The notes: a model not told the origin generated them from the sequence alone. Shown: positions 9,581-20,124, counted from the stretch's first letter. The stretch is 64,000 bases of DNA from Actinomycetota bacterium (GCA_023475715.1 JAMCVO010000087.1:1-64000); one strand, 5' to 3'. Numbers and translations are program-made.

Positions 9581-9596
9581 TGAGAAAACCAATCCA

Positions 9597-11267
9597 TCAT
9601 TTTATTACTGCCACGGCACTCGTTTTGGATATAGATTTTATCTCAACCTTTACACGATTTCCTATATATTTTCTTCCATCAATTATCTGAACAACATATC
9701 CATCCACTCTGGAAAGTGCATCATTTTTATTATGTGAATATTGTTCTTCCACTTCCAGATCCAATATATCTCCGATTCTGAAAGGTTTAGCGGCTTCTTT
9801 GATATCATTTGCCAGACCTTCTGATATAACTTCAAACGCATCAAGTGGTAAGTTTTCATCACTTTTTATAGCTATATATTTTTTTGTTACAAACTCAAGA
9901 GTGGCTAAATTCTTGCCGCCTTTACCAATAACCAAAGATGCTATAGTTGGGTGCAGCTTTATCAGAAAAGCCTTTGAATTACTTTCCCTTGCAAGATTTC
10001 TGATTTTTCTTTCGATTTCAAGCCTTACGGTTTCTTCCGACTTTATATAGCCCATGCCACTGCAGCAAGGGCAGGTTTTACACAGAGTGCCCAGAATTCC
10101 ATCGGAAACATTCTTTCTGGTCATTTCGAGTAGTCCCAGCTTTGAAAATGCCAGTACTTCTGTTTTGGTTTTATCTTTCTCAAGACATTGCTTGAATCTT
10201 GAAAGAACTTTATGCCTGTCATCTTCACTGCCCATATCAATGAAATCTATAACTATTATGCCGCCAATATCTCTTAGTCTCAACTGATTTGTAATCGCTT
10301 CTGCAGCCTCCAGATTTGTTCTCAGTATTGTTTGTGTAGAACTTTTGCTGGAGGTAAATTTTCCTGTATTTACATCTATAGTTGTAAGAGCTTCTCCGTA
10401 ATCAATTACAATAAAACCACCGGATTTGAGCCAAACTTTTCTTTCAAGGGCACTTTCTATTACTTCATTTACATTAAATTCTTCGAAAAGTTCATTTGTA
10501 CCATGATGAACAATAATATTATTAAAATTTACTCCAATACTGCGAAAGTATTTTACAATTTCTTTTTTTATTATTTTTTTATCGACATATATAGTATCAA
10601 AATCTTCTGAAAATATGTCCCGAAGCAGCCTTATAACAATTGAATATTCCTGATATATGAGTACAGGCATTCTTGAAATTGCAGCTTTTTTTCGTATTAT
10701 GCTCCAGAATTTAATCAGTTGTTTCGCTTCCTTTTTAAGCTTTGTCTTCGTCGCACCTTTTGCCGCGGTCCTTATAATTAAACCACAATCTCTTGGCTTT
10801 ATCTCCTCTGCTGCCAATTTGAGTTCCTCGCGTTCCCTGCCTTCCAGTCTTCTGGAAACTCCTATACCTTCATTAAAAGGAGCAAGCACAAGATATCTCC
10901 CCGGAAGTGAAACATAAGTTGTTAACCTGGCACCTTTTCCTTTCATGGGGTCTTTTGTAACCTGCACCAAGATCATTTGATTAGGTTTAAGGATATGCTG
11001 TATTTTACGGCTTATTTCTTCCCTGTCTTCAAGCTCTACATCATAAGCAACTTCATTTATATAAAGAAAAGCATTTTTTTCTTCCCCTATATCTACAAAA
11101 GCTGCATCAAGGCTTGAAAGTACATTTTCAATTTTACCGAGATATATGTTTCCTACAAGAGATTTGCTTTTTTTCCTGTCAAAATAAAGCTGTACCACTT
11201 GTTTTGATTCCAGGATGGCAACCCTGGTCTCATTCTTATCGGAACTCACTAACATTTCGATTCCCAA
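9597..11267 (-). CDS. rng: Ribonuclease E/G family endoribonuclease
   Basis: A 556-residue endoribonuclease for rRNA processing and mRNA decay. An S1 domain is embedded at about 38-130 (GNIYLGKIENVLSSLDAAFVDIG). The catalytic region has FIVIDYGEALTTIDVNTG and GGIIVIDFIDM with the metal-binding aspartates. The Zn-link is CKTCPCCSGMG. The C-terminal part after the Zn-link includes LHPTIASLVIGKGGKNL, a KH-like motif, and a TRAM-like tail, so it is longer than minimal RNase G. Start is TTG at 11267, supported by GGAGAG about eight bases upstream, with an ATG 12 bases inside as alternative. The order rng-rplU-rpmA is classical. Confidence 0.93.
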   Translation of the reverse strand: MGIEMLVSSDKNETRVAILESKQVVQLYFDRKKSKSLVGNIYLGKIENVLSSLDAAFVDIGEEKNAFLYINEVAYDVELEDREEISRKIQHILKPNQMILVQVTKDPMKGKGARLTTYVSLPGRYLVLAPFNEGIGVSRRLEGREREELKLAAEEIKPRDCGLIIRTAAKGATKTKLKKEAKQLIKFWSIIRKKAAISRMPVLIYQEYSIVIRLLRDIFSEDFDTIYVDKKIIKKEIVKYFRSIGVNFNNIIVHHGTNELFEEFNVNEVIESALERKVWLKSGGFIVIDYGEALTTIDVNTGKFTSSKSSTQTILRTNLEAAEAITNQLRLRDIGGIIVIDFIDMGSEDDRHKVLSRFKQCLEKDKTKTEVLAFSKLGLLEMTRKNVSDGILGTLCKTCPCCSGMGYIKSEETVRLEIERKIRNLARESNSKAFLIKLHPTIASLVIGKGGKNLATLEFVTKKYIAIKSDENLPLDAFEVISEGLANDIKEAAKPFRIGDILDLEVEEQYSHNKNDALSRVDGYVVQIIDGRKYIGNRVKVEIKSISKTSAVAVIK

Positions 11268-11290
11268 ATCTTTATCTCTCCTAACAACCC

Positions 11291-11998
11291 TTACACAACT
11301 TCAAGGGGGTTTTTCTGAAAATCATTCTGCAGAATATACATCTCCTGTTTTATAAATGAATCCAAAATAAGATCAGATTCTTTTAAAATTTCTGAAAAAA
11401 AATTTAAAAAATTATTAAATTTAAAAATAAAATTATTTCCATCTTTTAAGATTTTAGCATAACCAAAAATTTTAAGGAAAAGAATATTTTTACCGGTGAG
11501 TTCCATATCAACTTTGAAAATTGATTTGGAAAAGTCGTTTTCACCTTCGATTCTTTCTTTCAATTTAATAATCTTTTCATTTACAGCCATAAAATTTTCG
11601 TCTGATTTACTGCCGGGTATATTTATTTTAAAAATATAGAGTATCAGGTCTATATCTGCCATGAGACTTGGCACCTCGTGAAAAACTCTTCTGGCTGAGA
11701 TTATTTTCAATTGTTCGGGCAGCTGCAGGTTGACCTTACTGATAAAATCATTTGCTTCAATATTACCTTCCAGTATCAGATCACAATATTCTGCCAGGCT
11801 TTCGACTCCAAGCGGTATTGGATTACTGAAACTGATTTTAGGTTTGGGATTAAAACCCTTGTCGTATTTAATAATTATACCTGATCTTGATAATGCTCTC
11901 GTTATCAGCCTGACTATGTCAAGATGAGATAAAAATTTATACTCCGCCCTTTTATGGAATTTAAATCTTATTATATTTTCCTGCATAATGTTTAACAT
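11291..11998 (-). CDS. TIGR03936/DUF2344 radical-SAM-linked protein
   Basis: A 235-residue protein of the DUF2344 family that accompanies, or is fused to, the large radical SAM protein next door. The family pattern FHKRAEYKFLSHLDIVRLITRALSRSGI and KGFNPKPKISFSNPIPLGVES is clear. Its molecular role is unknown; it has been suggested to act with its radical SAM partner in RNA or protein modification. It is seven bases or less from the upstream gene, so it is coupled to it. Two ATGs (11998 and 11986) are possible starts. Confidence 0.88.
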   Translation of the reverse strand: MLNIMQENIIRFKFHKRAEYKFLSHLDIVRLITRALSRSGIIIKYDKGFNPKPKISFSNPIPLGVESLAEYCDLILEGNIEANDFISKVNLQLPEQLKIISARRVFHEVPSLMADIDLILYIFKINIPGSKSDENFMAVNEKIIKLKERIEGENDFSKSIFKVDMELTGKNILFLKIFGYAKILKDGNNFIFKFNNFLNFFSEILKESDLILDSFIKQEMYILQNDFQKNPLEVV

Positions 11999-12004
11999 TA
12001 TTGG

Positions 12005-13798
12005 TTATAATTTTTTTGCAGCCATATATTCTTTTAATAAGTGTTCCTTTTTAACTCCAATATCAATCATATCCCATGGAAGAATTTCATCTGATGGAAT
12101 TTCTCTTGTAACATAAAAATCCACATCACACCCTTCTGCTTCAAATGCTTCCATCCAAATATCAAAATTAAAATAATCGGTCCAATTATCAAACTTTGCG
12201 CCTCTTTTCCATGCATTCTCAATGACATCTCCCAAAAGAGTGTTCCCTCTTGCAAGGGCACATTCTATTTTGCTTTTTTCGGGGCTTGTCCAGTTAAGCT
12301 TGACAAATCTTTTTGGAATTTTTTTTGAAAGATAAACAAGCTTGTCTTTAAGCTTTTGTATATCATCCTGAGGTGCCCACTGGAAAGGTGTAAATGGTTT
12401 CGGGCAAAAGGCATTTATGCTTATGTTGATCTGAAATCGTCCCATTTTTTTTCTTGGAATTATTTCCGCAGCTTTGTTTATTATTTTGTCGATAAGTACA
12501 ATTATTGATTCTATGTCTTCCTGCTCTTCAAACGGCAGGCCAACCATGAAATAAAGCTTTACCTTATCCCACCCTCTGCTGAAAGCTATTTCCATACAAT
12601 GAAGCAGTTCTTCTTCATTTATATCTTTTTTTATTATGTCTCTCAACCTCTGACTGCCTGCTTCGGGAGCAAAGGTAAGGCCGGTTTTTCTGCCTTTTAA
12701 TATAAGCTCGGCTAACCCAAAATTGAAACTATCAAGCCGCAGTGAAGGCATTGATATTGAAAGTAAGCCGGAATATGGGGAATTTGAAATATTTGTAATA
12801 AGATATTCCAGTTCCTTGTAATCTGCACTCGAAAGAGATGTAAATGAAATTTCATCATAACCTGTATTTTTTAATCCTTCGATGCATTGATTTATCAGAT
12901 TTTTCGCTTTCCTCTGCCTCAGGGGCCTATTTGCAAAACCTGCCTGACAGAACCTGCAGCCTCTTGCACAGCCTCTCATAATTTCAACAGAAAACCTGTC
13001 ATGAACAATCTGGATATTAGGTATAATAGGCTCTGTAACAATTTCATAATCATTCAGATCTTTGATTACAGCTTTTTTTATCTTAATATCCGGCTCAATT
13101 TTCTTTATACTGCAGTCTGTGTTGAAATATACTTTAAAAAAAACAGGCACATAGACACCGTCTAGTTTACTAATTTCCTTCAGCAATAATTCTTTACTGG
13201 TGCTTTTCCCTTTTTCATTATTTTCCGCTTTCTTAAAGTATCTTATCTTCTCAAGCAAAGATACAATCACTTCTTCGCCATCACCAACGACAAAAAAATC
13301 CATGAATTTTGAAAGAGGCTGTGGATTTACGGTAGCAGAGCCGCCGGCACATACCAGAGGAAAAATGTTTTTTCTGTCTTTTGAGTTAACTGCGATGCCG
13401 CCAAGGTCCAGCATGTTAAGAATATTTGTATAAAGCATTTCATGAGCAGCATTGAAGCCAATAAAATCAAAACAATCAAGAAAAAATCTGTTTTCAAGTG
13501 AAAATAATTTTACTTTTTCTTTTCTGAGCTTTGTCTCAAAATCTATCCATGGTGCATACACCCTTTCTGCGCTGAACTCTGAATGCTTATTTATTATCTG
13601 ATATAAAATTTGAATTCCTGAGTTAGGCATTCCAACTTCATATATATCAGGAAATGCAAGTACACTCAAAACGGTGTGGGGATGATTTTCAATAAAATCC
13701 TTGCTTTTACTTTTTATGCCTATTTCATGATTTATATATCTCCCGGGTTTTTCTATTCCTGAAAGAAGTTTTTCCAGCTCCTTAAATTCCAGATTCAT
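12005..13798 (-). CDS. TIGR03960-family B12-binding-like radical SAM protein
   Basis: About 597 residues. The N-terminal domain (about 45-200) resembles a cobalamin-binding fold, with GSATVNPQPLSKFMDFFVVGDGE. The radical SAM core has MRGCARGCRFCQAG, the CxxxCxxC cluster motif, near residues 273-282. This family almost always precedes DUF2344 and rng, and its reaction is unknown. The ATG at 13798 overlaps the rodA stop as TGATG and has GGAG eight bases upstream, so I prefer it to the TTG one codon earlier. Confidence 0.9.
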   Translation of the reverse strand: MNLEFKELEKLLSGIEKPGRYINHEIGIKSKSKDFIENHPHTVLSVLAFPDIYEVGMPNSGIQILYQIINKHSEFSAERVYAPWIDFETKLRKEKVKLFSLENRFFLDCFDFIGFNAAHEMLYTNILNMLDLGGIAVNSKDRKNIFPLVCAGGSATVNPQPLSKFMDFFVVGDGEEVIVSLLEKIRYFKKAENNEKGKSTSKELLLKEISKLDGVYVPVFFKVYFNTDCSIKKIEPDIKIKKAVIKDLNDYEIVTEPIIPNIQIVHDRFSVEIMRGCARGCRFCQAGFANRPLRQRKAKNLINQCIEGLKNTGYDEISFTSLSSADYKELEYLITNISNSPYSGLLSISMPSLRLDSFNFGLAELILKGRKTGLTFAPEAGSQRLRDIIKKDINEEELLHCMEIAFSRGWDKVKLYFMVGLPFEEQEDIESIIVLIDKIINKAAEIIPRKKMGRFQINISINAFCPKPFTPFQWAPQDDIQKLKDKLVYLSKKIPKRFVKLNWTSPEKSKIECALARGNTLLGDVIENAWKRGAKFDNWTDYFNFDIWMEAFEAEGCDVDFYVTREIPSDEILPWDMIDIGVKKEHLLKEYMAAKKL

Positions 13799-15009
13799 CA
13801 ATCAAACTCCTCGTTAGCAATTTCGTGGTTTTTCCTTAAGTCTCTTCTAAGATAAACATTTTCAACCAACCCTATCCCAATAAATATGCTTAAAAGATTG
13901 GAACCCCCATAACTTAAGAATGGCAGCGGTATGCCAATTATCGGCATTATTCCTATTGTCATTCCAATATTTATAACAACCTGGGATAAGATTATGAAGC
14001 CAACTCCTGATGCGATTAAAGAGCCAAAGCTGTTTTGCGCCTTTGATGCAATATAAAAACAGCGCCAGATGATAAGACCCAGTACCAGAATAATAAAAAT
14101 CGCACCGAAAAAACCGATTTCTTCGCCTATTACTGAAAAAATGAAATCTGTATGATGCTCAGGAACGTAGCTTAAATTTGTCTGCTTTCCAAGAAACAAA
14201 CCTTTACCCCAAAGCCCTCCGGAACCTATGGCCAGCTTCGACTGAAAAAGGTTATAGCCGATACCCTCTTTTTGAATATCAGGTTTTAAAAAAACCAGAA
14301 TCCTGTCAAGCTGGTATTGCTTTATCAAACCAATTTTTATTGCTGCAAAGAACCCTCCAATAGTGGCTGCAAGGATACCGAAAAAATAGAAAAAATTAGC
14401 ACCTGAAATAAAAAGCATTCCCATATAAACTATAAAAAATATCAGCGCAGTTCCATAATCCGGTTGGAAAAGAACCAAAAGCATACTTATCGCCGCTGCT
14501 AAAAAGGAAAGTGAAACTTTTTTAAAACCAACTTTATTTTCCTTTTCCCTCGGCCATTTGGAAAGCAAAGCCGCGACAGATATAACCATTAATATTTTTG
14601 CCAATTCTGAAGGTTGTATGGGAAAAAGCTTTAAATTTATCCAGCTTTTGGAACCATGAACTTCGTATCCAAAAGCAAGTACGGCAACTAGAATTGCAAT
14701 GTTCAGCAGAAAAAATACCCACCAGAACTTTTGGATAAGCCTGTAGTTAAAAAATTGAATAAAGATGAATATTGTTGCAGCACCGATAAACCAGTAGCCC
14801 TGCCTTTTAAGATAATACATCGGGTCTGTCACACCGCCTGGCATGCTAAATTTTGTAGCGCTGTAAATTATCAGAAGACCAAAACCTGAAAGCAAAAATA
14901 CTGCTATCGGAAGCATGAAATCAAACTTAATCTTTCTTTTTTTTTCATCTTCCAGGAGTTCAAAGTTAAAATCTAAATTTTTATTCTTTTTTATAAATGA
15001 TTCTTTCAT
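13798..15009 (-). CDS. rodA: Rod-shape SEDS glycosyltransferase RodA
   Basis: Peptidoglycan polymerase of the elongasome. The 403-residue protein has about ten membrane segments and SEDS hallmarks: HGSKSWINL, the QPSELAKI motif, YVPEHHTDFIFSVIGEE and IGIMPIIGIPLPFLSYGG. The first 30 residues are charged and cytoplasmic. It overlaps the stop of the upstream PBP2 gene by four bases, its natural partner. Confidence 0.96.
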   Translation of the reverse strand: MKESFIKKNKNLDFNFELLEDEKKRKIKFDFMLPIAVFLLSGFGLLIIYSATKFSMPGGVTDPMYYLKRQGYWFIGAATIFIFIQFFNYRLIQKFWWVFFLLNIAILVAVLAFGYEVHGSKSWINLKLFPIQPSELAKILMVISVAALLSKWPREKENKVGFKKVSLSFLAAAISMLLVLFQPDYGTALIFFIVYMGMLFISGANFFYFFGILAATIGGFFAAIKIGLIKQYQLDRILVFLKPDIQKEGIGYNLFQSKLAIGSGGLWGKGLFLGKQTNLSYVPEHHTDFIFSVIGEEIGFFGAIFIILVLGLIIWRCFYIASKAQNSFGSLIASGVGFIILSQVVINIGMTIGIMPIIGIPLPFLSYGGSNLLSIFIGIGLVENVYLRRDLRKNHEIANEEFD

Positions 15010-16871
15010 TTTGAATTGATATTGAATAAATATTCATAAATCTTCTCAGCAATGGGGGCAACCGAACTCGAACCACCACCTGCTTGTTCTAACATACCAA
15101 CAATGATGTACTCGGGATTTCCTATAGGAGCATAAGTTGCAAACCATCCATAGTCTTGTTTGCCAAAAACTTCAGCGGTACCTGTTTTTCCTGCTACCGG
15201 GATTTCTTTTATCGGAAAATTTATAAATCTGCTCGCTGCAGTTCCCTGTGAAACAACAAGACCCATACCTTTTTCTATTAATTCAAGATAATTTTTGTTT
15301 AAATTCAAATCTTCATAGCTCTTGTTGCCAGGATCAAGGAAAGTATTGCCTTCTGCATCTTTAACTTCTTTTATAAAATGAGGTGTATATTTTAAGCCTC
15401 TGTTTACTATAATCGAATAAGCCTGTGCCATTTGCAGGGGTGTAGTCAATACATCTCCCTGTCCAATACCCATATTGACGGTATCTCCCGGAAACCATAT
15501 TGAATTATCTTTCTGGTCCTTAAAAAATTCTTTTTTCCATTTTTTATCGGGAACTAACCCGCCATCTTCATAAGGCAGATCGACTCCTGTTTTACTTCCA
15601 AAACCAAATATTCTTGCATATTTTTGCAATAGCTCATCCTTATTATTATTTTTTACAAAAAGTTTATAAGCTACATTATAGAAATAAATATCGCAGGAAT
15701 TTTTTATTGCACCCAGAATATTCAAACTGCCATGACCGCTTTTTAACCAGCAGTATTTAGGAAAATCTCTTCCAAGACCATACCAGACCCCATTGCAGCG
15801 CTCTACACTATTTTCACTTTCAACTTCTTCGGAAAGTCCGCCATAAGCTGTCACTATTTTAAAAACAGAGCCTGCTGCAAATGACATCACGGCTCTGTTA
15901 TTTAACGGAAAATCATTTTTCGGATCATTTAAATAGTTCCAGTCAGATACCGAAATTCCACCTGTAAAAACAGAGGGGTCAAATGTTGGATAGCTTGCCA
16001 TGGCAAGTATTTCGCCTGTCTTTGCACTCAGTACAACAATTGCACCGCCAGGAGCCTTAAAATAGTCTTCAGACCGCGGAACTTTTTTCTCTCTCGCAGC
16101 CATAATTGAGCTTGAAAGCAATTCTTCGACAACTTTCTGAAGATCTATATCAATTGTGATATATATATTATTTCCATTGGTATAGGGTACCTCTTCAACA
16201 ATACTTTTTGGTTTTCCAAGCGGATCAACCTCATAAGTAATTTTGCCTTTGGTCCCTTTAAGAATATCTTCATAAACTTCTTCTATACCGGTAAGCCCTA
16301 TCTGATCTCCTCCTTCATATCCAATGCTGTATTTTTTCATCTTCAGTTGTTCCTCATCAATTTCACCAATATATCCAAGTACATGAGAGGCCAGCGAGCC
16401 ATATTCATAATCTCTGAAAAATACGTTAACAATTTCTACTCCGGGCAATGAATTGGCATTTTCTTTAAGATAGATCATTGTTCCATAATCAATGTTCTGT
16501 TTCAAAATGACTCTTTCAAGATAGGAAATATTGCTTTTATCAACTTTTTTGACTATTTCATCATAGGGAATATTTAATTTTTCACTAAGCGTTTCGAGCA
16601 CTTCCTTATTATTGGCAACAATCCGGGGGTCTACTGCAACTGCAGGGGAAGGAATGCTTTTTACCAGCAGTTTGCCATTCCTGTCAAAAATATTTCCCCT
16701 GGGCGCAGGTATTGATTTGGTACGAAGCACGCTTTGCGAAGCTTCTTGTGCATATATCGACCCGCTCATTACCTGAAGAAAATAAAGACGTACGGCAAGG
16801 ACCGCAATTAGGATCAGCATGAAATAAATTATTATTCTAAATCTCATCTTTGTGTAAAAATCCAAACTCAT
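15006..16871 (-). CDS. mrdA: Penicillin-binding protein 2 (elongasome transpeptidase)
   Basis: Class B PBP that crosslinks peptidoglycan made by RodA. One N-terminal membrane segment (about 10-32), a PBP dimerisation domain, then the transpeptidase domain with AAGSVFKIV (SxxK), KNSCD (SxN) and AGKTGTAEV (KTG). ATG 16871 is my start; it lies inside the mreD 3' end, and a TTG 18 bases upstream is a weaker alternative. Length of about 621 residues is normal. It is coupled to rodA (four-base overlap) and mreD. Confidence 0.94.
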   Translation of the reverse strand: MSLDFYTKMRFRIIIYFMLILIAVLAVRLYFLQVMSGSIYAQEASQSVLRTKSIPAPRGNIFDRNGKLLVKSIPSPAVAVDPRIVANNKEVLETLSEKLNIPYDEIVKKVDKSNISYLERVILKQNIDYGTMIYLKENANSLPGVEIVNVFFRDYEYGSLASHVLGYIGEIDEEQLKMKKYSIGYEGGDQIGLTGIEEVYEDILKGTKGKITYEVDPLGKPKSIVEEVPYTNGNNIYITIDIDLQKVVEELLSSSIMAAREKKVPRSEDYFKAPGGAIVVLSAKTGEILAMASYPTFDPSVFTGGISVSDWNYLNDPKNDFPLNNRAVMSFAAGSVFKIVTAYGGLSEEVESENSVERCNGVWYGLGRDFPKYCWLKSGHGSLNILGAIKNSCDIYFYNVAYKLFVKNNNKDELLQKYARIFGFGSKTGVDLPYEDGGLVPDKKWKKEFFKDQKDNSIWFPGDTVNMGIGQGDVLTTPLQMAQAYSIIVNRGLKYTPHFIKEVKDAEGNTFLDPGNKSYEDLNLNKNYLELIEKGMGLVVSQGTAASRFINFPIKEIPVAGKTGTAEVFGKQDYGWFATYAPIGNPEYIIVGMLEQAGGGSSSVAPIAEKIYEYLFNINSK

Positions 16872-17355
16872 CCTTTCTTTCTTTACCAATTTGAAGAAGC
16901 GGAAACAATACTAACATTAATAAAATATTACAAATAGGATTTATTGCTATCTCCAGGCCAAGCTCTCCCAAGCTTGCCCTGAAATTAAACAAGTAATAAA
17001 CACCGGTAAAAGACAATAAATTGATTTCAGTTATAAAAAAAATCGCTAAAATATAAACTAATATTTTCTTCTTCAACCCAATATTCATAATTTTGCTGAC
17101 AACATAACCATTTAAAGCATATATTAATGCACTGATCCCTATGACATTTCCAACCAGCAAATCAAGAATCATTCCGGTTATAAAGCCGTAAACAACACCA
17201 TATATCATTCCATCAAAAATAGTAATGCCGGCTATGACTACCATGACAAGGTCAAGACTTATGTAATACAATTTCAGTCGTTCAACCAGAGTTATCTGAA
17301 GCACCAGGCATATAAGGAGAATTATAAAATGCAGTATTTTTTGTGTGGCCTTCAT
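16837..17355 (-). CDS. mreD: Rod-shape determining protein MreD
   Basis: A 172-residue integral membrane protein with five to six hydrophobic segments, between mreC and mrdA. MreD helps couple MreB filaments and MreC to the RodA-PBP2 synthase. The sequence is divergent, as is usual for MreD. LLVGNVIGISALIYALNGYVV matches the family glycine-rich central helix. The 3' end overlaps the start of mrdA. Confidence 0.88.
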   Translation of the reverse strand: MKATQKILHFIILLICLVLQITLVERLKLYYISLDLVMVVIAGITIFDGMIYGVVYGFITGMILDLLVGNVIGISALIYALNGYVVSKIMNIGLKKKILVYILAIFFITEINLLSFTGVYYLFNFRASLGELGLEIAINPICNILLMLVLFPLLQIGKERKDEFGFLHKDEI

Positions 17356-17372
17356 TATTTATTTCTTTTTTC

Positions 17373-18185
17373 TTATCCTTTGATTACAAGAACATTTTCC
17401 AATTTTTTAAAATCTGCAAAAGGTTCGATTTCAATCTGTTTGTATGGATTATCCTGGACCATTGAAACCTTTTTTACTCTGCCGATAAGTACTTCGGGCG
17501 GAATATATTCACCAAACTCAGAGGTAAACAAGATGTCGCCTTTAAAAATTTCTTCGCCTGCCGCAATATAGTTCAGATAAATCTTTTTATCCAGACCACC
17601 TTCAATAATTCCAAGCTTTCTTGATGAGAGTACCCTGGCTCCTATACTGCTTTGAGGGTCATTTATAAGTCTGACCTCTGATGTATTGTTTGAACTTAGC
17701 GAGATTACACCAACAAGTCCCGCCTCTGTAACAACCGCCATCCCTTCCAATATGCCATCTCTTTTACCAACATTTAATATTATCTGGGATTGCCATTTGT
17801 TTTCATAAAAGCCAATCACCTTTGCCACCAGGGTCTTGTGTTCTTCCCTGATCTGCAATCCAAGAATTTTCCTCAATGATTCATTTTCAATCTTAAGATT
17901 TATATTTTCACTGTAATCTTTCTGCAGCGCAGCATTTTCATCCTCTAAAGCAAGCAGTTTCTCTCTTAGTTTAAAGTAATCATTAATGCCGTTAAAGAAT
18001 CTTGATATTGGTTGAAATAAAAGGAAAGTTTTTTCCTGAATTGGCTCAAAAAAATTCAAAGTTGCAGATTTTGCTTCTTTAAGCAGACTTGCATCTTTAA
18101 AGCTTACCGTAATAACAATTATGCAAATGACTATTATTACAGCTAAAACAATAGTACTCTTTAGATTTTTTTTTAAAGGTGCCAT
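17373..18185 (-). CDS. mreC: Rod-shape determining protein MreC
   Basis: About 270 residues. One N-terminal membrane segment (about 10-30), a coiled coil (about 65-110, LREKLLALEDENAALQKDY), then the beta-barrel MreC domain with KVIGFYENKWQSQIILNVGKRDGI and GLVGVI. MreC activates PBP2. ATG 18185 is preferred over the TTG one codon upstream. It lies 32 bases after mreB and 18 before mreD. Confidence 0.94.
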   Translation of the reverse strand: MAPLKKNLKSTIVLAVIIVICIIVITVSFKDASLLKEAKSATLNFFEPIQEKTFLLFQPISRFFNGINDYFKLREKLLALEDENAALQKDYSENINLKIENESLRKILGLQIREEHKTLVAKVIGFYENKWQSQIILNVGKRDGILEGMAVVTEAGLVGVISLSSNNTSEVRLINDPQSSIGARVLSSRKLGIIEGGLDKKIYLNYIAAGEEIFKGDILFTSEFGEYIPPEVLIGRVKKVSMVQDNPYKQIEIEPFADFKKLENVLVIKG

Positions 18186-18216
18186 CAAAATATATTAGAT
18201 ACATGGTTTTTAAAAC

Positions 18217-19248
18217 CTATTGTTTTGAATATCTCAAGTACCTCTTAAGTGATGAAAAATCTTCAACACACTTACCTGCCCCTAAGGCTACAGATGCCAG
18301 CGGATCCGGAGCAAGATAGACGGGGCAATGTGTTTCTCTGCTGATCCTTTCCGACAACCCCTTAAGCAGCGCTCCGCCTCCGCTTAATACTATGCCTCTT
18401 TTCATGATATCAGAGGCTAACTCTGGAGGAGTGTCGTCAAGAACTTCAACTATGGAATTTATTATGTCGCTCAGTGTTTTTTCAAGTGCAGCTCTTACCT
18501 GTTGACTTGTTATTATTATGGTCTTGGGTAAACCTGCTACAAGGTCCCTTCCATTTACCTCCATTTTTTCTTCATTTTCAAGTGGAAAAGCTGAACCTAT
18601 TTCCATTTTTATTTTTTCAGCGGTACTTTCACCAACCAGTAAATTATTTTCCTTCTTCAAATAATAAATAATGGCCTCATCCATTTCGTCCCCGCCTATC
18701 CGTAAAGACTGATACGCAACTATTCCACCCAGAGAAATTACCGCAACCTCTGAAGTTCCGCCGCCAATATCCACAACCATGCTTCCCGTTGGTTCGTCGA
18801 TAGGCAGATCTGAACCTATGGCTGCTGCCAGAGGTTCCTCGATAATATATGCGGCCCTTGCACCTGCCTGTTCGGTCGCTTCAACAACCGCTTTTTTTTC
18901 AACTGCTGTAATACCGGAAGGAACACATATAACTATACGTGGACGTGCAATGGCCATGTTTTTGTGAACTTTCTGAATAAAATATCTGAGCATTCTTTCT
19001 GTAGTATCAAAATCTGCAATAACACCATCTTTTAAGGGTCTTATTGCCACTATGTTCCCGGGAGTCCTGCCAACCATCTTTTTTGCTTCCATCCCCACAG
19101 CAAGAATTTTTTTGTTGTCCTTATCAATGGCAACAATAGATGGTTCATTCAACACTATGCCCTTATTTTTTACAAATACCAGTGTGTTTGCAGTACCAAG
19201 ATCTATACCCATATCCCTGCCTATTAAATTTAAAAAGAAATCAAACAT
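18217..19248 (-). CDS. mreB: Cell-shape actin homologue MreB
   Basis: A 343-residue actin-fold ATPase that directs lateral wall synthesis. It has [13 protein letters not shown] (phosphate 1), [18 protein letters not shown] (phosphate 2) and [12 protein letters not shown] (adenosine motif), and an amphipathic [11 protein letters not shown]-terminus for membrane binding. AAGGAG lies seven bases before the ATG. It heads the mreBCD-mrdA-rodA operon. Confidence 0.97.
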   Translation of the reverse strand: MFDFFLNLIGRDMGIDLGTANTLVFVKNKGIVLNEPSIVAIDKDNKKILAVGMEAKKMVGRTPGNIVAIRPLKDGVIADFDTTERMLRYFIQKVHKNMAIARPRIVICVPSGITAVEKKAVVEATEQAGARAAYIIEEPLAAAIGSDLPIDEPTGSMVVDIGGGTSEVAVISLGGIVAYQSLRIGGDEMDEAIIYYLKKENNLLVGESTAEKIKMEIGSAFPLENEEKMEVNGRDLVAGLPKTIIITSQQVRAALEKTLSDIINSIVEVLDDTPPELASDIMKRGIVLSGGGALLKGLSERISRETHCPVYLAPDPLASVALGAGKCVEDFSSLKRYLRYSKQ

Positions 19249-19277
19249 CTAAGGTCTCCTTAATTCTTATAAAATTG

Positions 19278-19889
19278 TCATAAAATTTTGTAATTAAATT
19301 TTTTCATTAAACCTATGAACTTGCCTACCGGAAGTCCCGCAACGTTGTAAAAACAGCCATTTATCTTCTCTATCAATATACTTCCAAATCCCATAATATC
19401 ATATGCTCCTGCTTTATCCGAAACATACTCGATTTCAAGATATTTTTCAATCTCAGCCTTATCAAGCTTCCTGAATTTTACTACGGTAATATCGCTATCA
19501 GACAAGAAACTGCCTGAATTAAAATTCAGAACAGAAACACTGCTTATAACACTGTGGCTTTTTCCCGAAAGGCTCGTTAAAAAATCCCTTGCCATTTTTA
19601 TATCGAGCGGCTTACCGAAAAATCTACCGCGGCAGTATACAATTGTGTCAAAACCGGCAATCAATGCATTTCTATAATTTAAATTATTAATTATAGCATG
19701 ATTATAAATATTTTTGACTTTAGCTAGACTATTATATGAAACAGTCTCGTAAGGATTTTTAAAAAGCTTTTCTACGGATTTACTGGGCTCAATTATTTCA
19801 AAATCCAGATGAAGCTGCTCCAGTATCCTTTTCCTTCTCGGAGAACTTGATGCCAGTATAATTCTTTTATTGTCTTCTTCTTCTTCCAA
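19278..19889 (-). CDS. maf: Maf family nucleotide pyrophosphatase
   Basis: House-cleaning nucleoside triphosphate pyrophosphatase. The 203-residue protein starts with IILASSSPRRKRILEQL, the Maf phosphate-binding signature, and continues with NSLAKVKN, IAGFDTIV (usual IGADTxV) and the DKAGAYDIMGFGS segment. It sits between mreB and a DUF4321 gene, overlapping the latter by 23 bases, a typical Gram-positive arrangement. Confidence 0.9.
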   Translation of the reverse strand: MEEEEDNKRIILASSSPRRKRILEQLHLDFEIIEPSKSVEKLFKNPYETVSYNSLAKVKNIYNHAIINNLNYRNALIAGFDTIVYCRGRFFGKPLDIKMARDFLTSLSGKSHSVISSVSVLNFNSGSFLSDSDITVVKFRKLDKAEIEKYLEIEYVSDKAGAYDIMGFGSILIEKINGCFYNVAGLPVGKFIGLMKKFNYKIL

Positions 19890-20124
19890 TATCTGCTATT
19901 AAAAATGCTATTAATATCCCAATTATAGCACCAAGAGTAATATTTAAATGTAAACTGAAGCTAACATCTATAAGATATAAATTTAAGCTCAGCTGATCTG
20001 TTCCAACCTTTAACCCTTTATCAAGAATAGGTATCGTATCCTTGAGCACATGCCCTAGAATAGCACCCAATACACCACCTACAAATACAATAAAAAAGGT
20101 AATGATTCCCCTTCTTTTACCCAT
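19867..20124 (-). CDS. DUF4321 small membrane protein
   Basis: 85 residues with two membrane segments (about 7-27 and 57-78) and a polar loop between them. The pattern GKRRGIITFFIVFVGGVLGAILG resembles DUF4321 proteins, found near maf and mreB. Function is unknown. The charged tail GRRRRQ overlaps the start of maf. Confidence 0.72.
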   Translation of the reverse strand: MGKRRGIITFFIVFVGGVLGAILGHVLKDTIPILDKGLKVGTDQLSLNLYLIDVSFSLHLNITLGAIIGILIAFLIADIGRRRRQ